A stretch of 64,000 nucleotides of DNA, taken from positions 235,386 to 299,385 of the forward strand of contig DAHWKL010000002.1 of assembly GCA_027343665.1 (NCBI GenBank), in the 5' to 3' direction. Below, piece after piece: positions 36,610 through 45,600 of the stretch (positions are counted from its first letter, which is position 1; the number at the start of each line of letters is the position of its first letter). The notes beneath the pieces were generated by a model. The model was not told the origin of the DNA. It ran no database searches and saw only the letters and a list, made by a program, of their open reading frames with translations. This stretch comes from an archaeon. Its GTDB lineage: Archaea; Nanobdellota; Nanobdellia; Pacearchaeales; GW2011-AR1. The position numbers were made by a program, and so were the translations under genes.

Positions 36610-39600
36610 TTAATCCAACTCGACATAGATATCTCCCGACGATGAAATAAATTTATAATCCCTCAATTTTGCGGGAACTCTTACTTCGTAATCATAAATT
36701 CCATAGGTGCCTTTAGTATGAGGATGTATTTTTGAGGCAAAGACAAGATCTTCTTTATCGGCAATATCAAATTGACCGTCGTGGGAGATATCATCTGAGG
36801 AATCCCAAAGGATCCCTGTTGTGAAATTAGAATTATTTATTGAATCTATTACCGGAACATTATTTATTGATGTGTTGTAAATCAAAAAGCTCGTCGTATT
36901 TTTAGGAACCCCTGCGTTTGTGTAAAGATTATAAACTGAATCATTGAACCCGGTCATGTTAAGAAGGGTATCTATATTGGAGAAATCATTTGGTGAAGCA
37001 ACTGCACCAGAAGTTGTCCTTCCTATTGCAACCAAAGAGGGCCAGGAAACTGAAGCGCCTGAACTGGTTATGAATATATTCCCTCCAGAAAAAAGATTTG
37101 CAGGCCAGCTGATTAGTTTTGCATCAAGATTGTTTGAAAGGCTGTAATTACTTATGGGATTTATGAATCCGTAAAGGTATTGCCAGCTCCCGACGGTGAT
37201 GTTTTTGCTCCATTGATTGTTGCTCTCATTCCACTCTGTATAAGCATTCGAAGGATCAGCAACAGCATAGATGGAGCTTGTTCCTATCTGTGCGACCCAT
37301 TTGTAAAAACTTACATTAGAGCTGAATTTTGATATTGAGATACTTTTAGTCCCGATAAGAGTCCCTCCTGAAATTGGATTCCCGTCATAAACTTTTATTA
37401 CCACGCTTTTTATATCTGCCCCGCCACGGTTATAAGTCGTAACATTTATACCGACAGGATCTCCCTCACCCGGAGAAGTCACATTGAACTTTATACTGCT
37501 TGCATTTATGACAAAATCGGGATAGGTAAAATTGAAATGATAAGTAGCACTGGAATTGGAATTTCCGACTTGATCCGTACAGGTGGCATTCCATCCATGA
37601 TACCCCTGAGACAATGAAACCGGCTTTGTTGCAGGTATCCCGCTAGAGACAAGCATATTAGACACCTTAACAGCACCATCGACATAAACATTGCAGGTTA
37701 TAAAAGGATCATAAGGATCCCTTGCCGTCCAATTGAGTATTACACTTCCAGTTCCATAATAAACCCCGGAATTATTTGGGGGATAATTAAGAGAAATTAT
37801 CGGAGAAGTCTGATCAACAGTGAAATCAAAAGGTGCAGGTTTTCCTGAATTTCCGTCGGGATCCGTACAATTTACCGTCCAGTTATGGAATCCTTGATGT
37901 ATTCCCGAAACGGAAAATGAGTTCTGCTGATTATTTAATATCGAACTACTTGACTGATTGAACACCCCATCAATGTAAAGACTGCACTGAGATATTCCAA
38001 AAACATCATCCGGGGTATAATAAAAATTGATATTAGAATATTTTGTGATATTATTGTTCGGAGGAGAATTTAAGGTGATTCTTGGGACTCCTTGGACTGT
38101 GAAGTTTATCGTTGAAGTTGTGAAAGTATTGCCAGCAGGATCATTGCATGTTACACTCCATGTATGATTTCCATTATGAACTGCATCATATTTTATTGTA
38201 TAAGTTCCATTTTGTGCTGGGAAATTCTCAAATTGAGGAAATCCATCTAATGTAAGATTGCAATTAAGTGAAGTTGCAAGGTTATCTCTTGCGCTAAAAT
38301 TGAAGGTTACATTATTCCAAGTAAGAACACTGGTACCGTTTGGAGAATAAAGATTGACTGTTGGGGGGTGCGTATCAATAGTGAAATAACTATCATTAGT
38401 CTTTGTTGAAAGCCCTAGTGCATTAGTGGCTTTAACGCTCCAATTGTAATGTCCGTCAGATAAACTTGTAAGTGTGAAATTGTTTATTGCATTATTAACC
38501 AAAGGTGTCTGGTTTATTTTGTTGAAAATATCATTAAGATACAATGTCGAATTAACAAGGCTGTTTGTCACGTCTGAAACGTTGTAAGACAAAAGCACGT
38601 TGGAAGAATTGAGCCACTTATTGTTTGCAGGACTTGTCAGATTGACTGTTGGCGGGAAAGAAAGTTTGAAATATCCAAGACTACTTGTGTTCTCATTATT
38701 TGCCCAATCCCAGCAAGTTACATACCAGTATTCATCTCCTCCCGAAGAGAAATGAATTGTCTTTGTCACATTAAATCCGCTTGAAGCTGAGAAATTCGAT
38801 AAGAGGTTAACACTATTTACGCTAAGATTACAATAAAGGGTCGGATCAAAACTGTCTGAAACCTTAAAGGTAAAATTTACATCCTCTGTAGTTAGTGCAG
38901 AACCATAAGTGGGACGATAAAGTGTAATAGATGGAGGAAAAAGATCGATCCCAAATCTTCTGGTTGACGTCTGTGCACTGACACTTGCGGTATCTGTACA
39001 TTTAACATACCAGTTGTAATATCCTTGTGAAAATCCGGAAAGAGTGAAATTATTGACGCCATTAGGAGGATTGCTCTTTGATTGGTTAAGATTGCCATTT
39101 ATATAAAGGCTGCATGTTGCAAGGCCGGTGGTGCTTGTGGCATTATAAAACAGAACAGGAGATGATGTATTAAAATAAGTATTATTCGCAGTCAAAAGAG
39201 AAACTTTAGGTTTTGCACTTATATTTATATTTCTTAACTGGCTGTATCCGACATTTCCAGCTCCATCCATACATTGGACAAACCATTGTGTGAACCCGTT
39301 CTGAAGCCCCGTTTCGAGCCGGTTTGTAAGAACACCTGAATTTACAGAAAAATTCAGATCAACATGGCTTCCAACAGTAAGATTACATAAAAGTTTTGAA
39401 TAGATATTATCTGTTGCTGTGAAATTAAAATTTATACTTGACGTGCTGAACTGGGAATTATTTGCCGGAAGATTCAAACTCACTGTGGGGGGAGTTTTAT
39501 CGACAATGAATGTCCTTTTAACAGCTGTCCCATTCAATCCAAATACATTTGTTGCATTGACAGTCCAAGTATAATAACCATTGGCAAGATTTGTCAAAGT

Positions 39601-42600
39601 GAAATTGTTTAGACCCTGTACAAGATGGCTCTGATTTGATTTGTTAACAGCACCATTAAGAATAAGTTTAGAAGAGATTATTCCGCTTCCTGTCAGATTA
39701 TAAAGAAGAGTTATGTTTCCAGTATTTGTTGAAGTCATATTGGATGTAATCAGCTTCACAACAGGAGAAGTTGAAAGGATTGTAAAAAATCTTGTTGCAC
39801 TTGTGTTGGTGTTTCCGGCAAGATCCGTACAAACTACGTTCCAATAATAATTGCCTTCACTCAACCCAGTTAAATTAACACTTGCAACATTAAAAGGTCC
39901 GCTCTTTTCACTTCCGGTAGTGTATGTCGGAGTCACAGATGAATATTTTCTAACAATTAAATTATCCCACCACGTTGTGTAAGCTGCTCCTCCTGCATCC
40001 CCCACAAGACCAATATATCCCCCGTTATTTGTAAATGTGTAAGCACCACCGCAGGAAATTCCATTAATGTAACTCTGAGCTGTCGTGGAGCCTAAGTTAA
40101 TTTGAATATTATACCAAGTACTTGCTGTGAGATGAGCACATGATGAAGGGGCACTCCATGAAGTCCATGAAGTTGCAGATGCAATTCCTGCACTCTGACC
40201 AGTTCTTGTCTCAGTTCTGAACATCTGACCTGCACCTGCCGAGTTTGTAAGGAAGAAAAAATTACCAAGATAATTCGACATTGAATCAAACATTATTGTT
40301 TCGTTCGGTTTCAAATTCACATTCTTGTACATATAATCACCACTCTGAGAAACCGCATAATAGCTTGGGATAGGGTTTCCTGTCGTTGCTGTCTGTCCCG
40401 CAGATCCGACAATCGTCCAGCTTGAAACACTTGATCCACTGTCGAAATAATCAAATGTCGCTGTCCCATTTGAATAAACGGAAGCCGATGGATTCCCATA
40501 ATAAAGGTAGATTGAATATCCTGTAGGACTCAGAATCTTATCCAACTTTACCCATGCTGTCATATTGTGCCCCGAAACTGAACAACTTTGAACCCAATAA
40601 GGCAGCGTCGAATTTTGGTATGAATTCACAAACCTTATCCTGGAAGAATTAGAATTGACACACTCGCTTGACCAACTGAAATCAGATCCGACATTGCTTG
40701 AGTTTAAAATTATCTTTGTCTGATATCCTGCAGGTGTTGATCCTGAAGGGACAGAGAGATTGAATTGCTCCCTGTATTTCCATGATCCGTTCCACCATGT
40801 TCCAATCCCAGGAGACCCAAGAGTTCCGTTATCCACATTGAAAGAACTCCCTTTCTTGACACCATTTAAGTAAAGTGAACAAGTCATCGTCGGAGCAAGA
40901 TTATCTGTGGATACAAAATTGAAATTAACATCGCTCGAGTAAAGATTTGAATTATTTGATGGCGATGAAAGAGATATTAAGGGTTTCTGGGTATCCACAA
41001 TAAAAGTTCTCTGGGAACTGCTTCCCTTAAGATTTGTTGTATCTGTAACATTTACACTCCAATTATAATAACCCTGTGAAAGTCCTGAAAGAGTGAAATT
41101 GTTCGTTACTGCATTTCTTAATGGCGTTTGATTTGTAAGGTCAACGAGTCCATTTAATATCAAAGTAGAATTCGCAAGATTATTATTTGCATCTGATGGA
41201 ATATAATAAAGAGTAGGGCTAGTCGTGTTAAACCATGTATTATCTGGTGTGACCAGACTTGCAGTCGGCGCTTCTGCTCCCTGAACAATTCCAACTTTTC
41301 TTGTTGTTGATCCTATATCGCTTGAATGATCAGAGATCACCATACATCTAAGATTATTTATCGAAGCTATATTTCCTTTGAGAGTGAAATTCGTTGAAGT
41401 TGTCCCTGCACCAAGATTTCCAAGATTATGCGGGTTTGTTTGTCCTGAGTTCAAGATGATATTCCCTGAAGATCCGACACTTATCCAATCAGCGGAGGAT
41501 AAGTTATACTGAACATATGCTCTCGTGTTATAACATGTTCCGATACTGCAATTCACCTGGCAAGTCACATTGAATGTTGTGCCTACATTAACATTGTAAA
41601 GATCACTCTTTGGATAAATGAGGTCTGTGGTTATGTTCCCTATTGTATTGAAAGAAGTGAATTGTAAATCTGAAAGATCGAGGTTATCCCAGTAATGTGT
41701 AACTGCAATTGAAGATCCTCCTGCATTATAAGCATCAATGACAAGTTTTATCTGGTCTCCGGGAATCAGATAAACTGATGATGGGTTATTACAACTCCCC
41801 GTCCATGTGGTTTTTGTCGTCGAGGTTATCCTTGTTCCGCCTGTGCCGTCATTTCCTGACTGGCATATGAGATAATCTCCTGTTGAATTTGAGATATAAG
41901 CTTTCCAAGTTAGATAGATTGAATTAATAGTACTTGCCTGAACAACAGCACTGAATGAAATTGTGCCTGATCCAAGAAGTGCGCCATTGTTTCCCATATA
42001 AGGTGAAACCGCACTGACAAGCTTGTATAATGAGCCTGAAGGAACAGAAACAGCAACGTTATTTTCAGTCGCATCCCTCGAATTACTAAGATTTATGTTT
42101 GCTGTCGAGGCATAATTTGAACCTGAGGTCTCATAGAAAATTGGAAGGAAAGTAAGATTAGGAACACTCACATTCACTGTCCTCGTCTGAGTCTGATTTA
42201 GGTTTCCGGCAAAATCATAACAATTGACAGACCAGTTATGGACTCCAGGTGAAAGATACCTGTTGACTTTTGTGGGAACCCCCTGGATCATTGAATAATT
42301 TGTATAAGAATTTGCCCCATCTATGAAAAGCGAACAGTTTGCCAGGCGGTTATTGTCTGTCGCATTGAATACAAAGTTAACACCATAATTCGAAGTGATA
42401 TGACTGTTGTTTGCAGGGCTTATCAGGTTAACATGGGGCGGAATTGTGTCTGCAGCTATTGTTATCTTCTTTGTCGTCGTGCCTGTTGCGTTTGAATAAT
42501 CGGAAGAAGCGATGCATCTTATATTGCTCACTGAGCTTGCACCAATAAGTCTAAATATTGTGGAGTTCCCGATGGTTCCGACATTTCCGAGCGAATGGCC

Positions 42601-45600
42601 ATTTGTTTCTCCTGATGAAAGGACGATATTTCCCGAACTTCCTATATTTGTCCAGCCTAAAACAGAAGTGTTATACTGGATATATGCATGAGCATTCGTG
42701 CATATTCCAATACTGCAATTTAGAGAACATGTCGCATTGAATTCCTGACCAGAAGAGATATCTTGATTTACAACTGGCTGGGTTAGATCAACATTTAGAT
42801 TTCCCAGAGAACTAAAACCCACTACATTCACATAAGAATTGTCTGTACTATCCCAATAATGTGTAAGCCTCATTGTCTGGCCTCCTCCAAAACGTCCATA
42901 GTTGTATGCATCAAGAACCAACTTAAGCTGATCGCTTGGTTTCAGGTGAATCTGGGAAGAAGTCGTACAGCTCCCAGTCCATGTGGATTTTGTTGTCGAA
43001 GAGACAGCTGTTCCGCCAGTGTTGTCATTCCCCGACTGGCATACAAGATAATTTCCGGTATTATTTGAAACATAAAGTTTCCATGTCAAGTACGCTTCAG
43101 CTCTGAAACTCGAGACATTTGCCTGCGCGACAGCGCTGAATGAAATTGTTCCCGCAGGGATAACAGCTCCATTGTTCCCCATATAGGGAGAAGTTGCATT
43201 GACAATATTAGACAAACTGTTTCCGTTTATTGATATTGCGGCATTGTTTTCGGTTCCATCACGAGTAGTGTTAAGATATATATTTGCGGGAACAACATAA
43301 TTTGAAGTCCCTGTTTCATACCATAATGAAGAGAAACTCAACCCACTATTTATGACATTTACTTTTCTCGTGCCTGTTTGATTGAAATTCCCTGAAAGAT
43401 CATAACATTTGACGCTCCATGTGTGAGATCCCGGAGAGACATAGGTCTGGAAACTCGTGTTTGCTCCCTGCACAATAGAAGTATTTGTATAAATTTTACT
43501 TGAGTCAAGAGTGAGAGTGCAGTTTTTTACATAATTATTATCAGTTGCCTTGAATATGAATTTAACGCCATAATCTGAGCTCACATTACTGTTATTAGCA
43601 GGGGAAATTAAGGTCACATTTGGAGGAGTGGTATCAACTAGAGTGCTTATTTTTCTCATTATTGGACTTATTGAACTTGAGCCATAAGAAGTTGCATAAC
43701 ATCTGACATTGCTCGATGAACTTGCTGCTGTTAGAGAAAAATTCGTGCTTGAACCCGATGTAGTAGTTGTTCCAAGAGAATGCCCGTTTGTTTCTCCGCT
43801 GGCAAGGATAATATTTCCGGAATGACTTACATTAGACCAAAGAAGACCATAAGCTTGAAGCGTCTGAACAGAACCCACCGAATAAAAAGTTGAAGAGTTT
43901 AATTCATTTCTGTAAGTTGCATTTATCCATGCTGAACTTCGCGCAACATTTGAGATTGTAAGCTCATCTATCTGTCCTGTATAAAACTGATTCCACGCGG
44001 CATGATGCCCTATTTGAGTTCCCGACAATCCTGTAAGTGGCGAAGTTGGAGTTCCTGCCTGATTAGAATAGACTTTTGAGGAGTTTTTTCCATCGATGTA
44101 GATTGCAAAATTTGAAGCCGTCAGAGTCTGACCAGAGGTCGAATTAAAAACACCCGTAATATAATGCCAAGCCCCATTATTGACAGTCATGGAAGAATTT
44201 CCGCCAACACCTCTCCATATCGCATTGGAATCGACACCGACTGCCGGAACACCAGAGATGGCACCAGTACATCCGCTGCTTCCGCAGCTGGGATCTATAG
44301 CAAGGGTTATACTAAGACCTGCGCCGCTTCCCCTGTCCTGAACAACCACTCCTGATGCAGAAGTTGTTTTCACCCAAGCAGAGATTGTATATTGTGTTAC
44401 AGAACTTTGAAGATAAGTTGTATTAAGGTAGCTTGCTCCGTTGAAATTATCAGCTCCGTCAATTTTACCGCTTGTGCCAGAGATGCTTCCGACACTTGTT
44501 GCATTGTGACTTCCGAGAGAATCAAGAGCATTTATTTGGTTCATATGATAAACTGTTTTATATCCATTGCTCCAGACTGAAGAAGGATTTGCATGACTTG
44601 AAGAACCTGAATTATTGTAATACATCCAGATATAATTATTTGAAGATGCAGAAAGATTCATCTTCACCCAAGCAACAAGATATGCTTTAGAAGAAGTGTA
44701 AGATTTGTTAAAATATTCTATCTCATAAGGCAGAAGATGAGCTTGTGAATCTGTGAAGAGGATATCATTCCCGTTTGAAAGCGCATAGTTATGCAAATCA
44801 GAGTCCGTTATATTTATTAAAACTGGGAAATTCACAAGATTTTGGGTGACTTTACCGGAAGGAATTGTTATTAACTTTCTCCTTCCCCAATTAGAATTGT
44901 ACCATGAGGAATTTGTTCCTGTACTATACTGCGCATATACAAGAGTTCCGGGACACTGTCCGGTTGTGCAATTAACACTGCAGGTTATGTTAAAATTGGT
45001 TCCTGAGTTGAATGTCTTATCACTTCTTGGATAAGTTAAGTTTGTCAATATAGAGCCTACTGGGTATATTCCGCCACCAAAGCTAACATAAGAATTGTCT
45101 GTGCTGTCCCAATAATGTGTAAGCCTCATTGTCTGGCCTCCTCCAAAACGTCCATAGTTGTATGCATCAAGAACGAGTTTGATCTTGCTTGTAGCTCCAA
45201 TATATCTTGAAGAAGTTGTACAACTCCCTGTCCAGGTGGATTTTGTCGTCGAAGAGACAGCTGTCCCGCCAGTATTGTCATTCCCCGACTGGCATATGAG
45301 ATAATCTCCTGTTGAATTCGTAACGTAAAGTTTCCATGTCAGATATGCCTCAGCTCTGAAACTTGAAACATTCGCCTGCGCGACAGCGCTGAAAGATATA
45401 GTTCCGGCGCCGATAATTAATCCGCCTCCACCTGCGAAAGCAGATGTGGCATTGACAATATTAGAAAGCCTGTTTCCGCTTATTGATATTGCAGCATTGT
45501 TTTCTGTCACATCTCTTGTCTTATTCAAAAGTATATTTGCGGGAGAAACATAATTTGAAGTCCCCGTTTCATAAAGAGGAGAAGCAATATAATTTGATGA

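Noticed and set aside
37506-40499. Alternative-frame minus-strand ORFs (60-68 aa) inside giant gene 1
   Set aside because: Out-of-frame overlap within a long continuous CDS; no start context.
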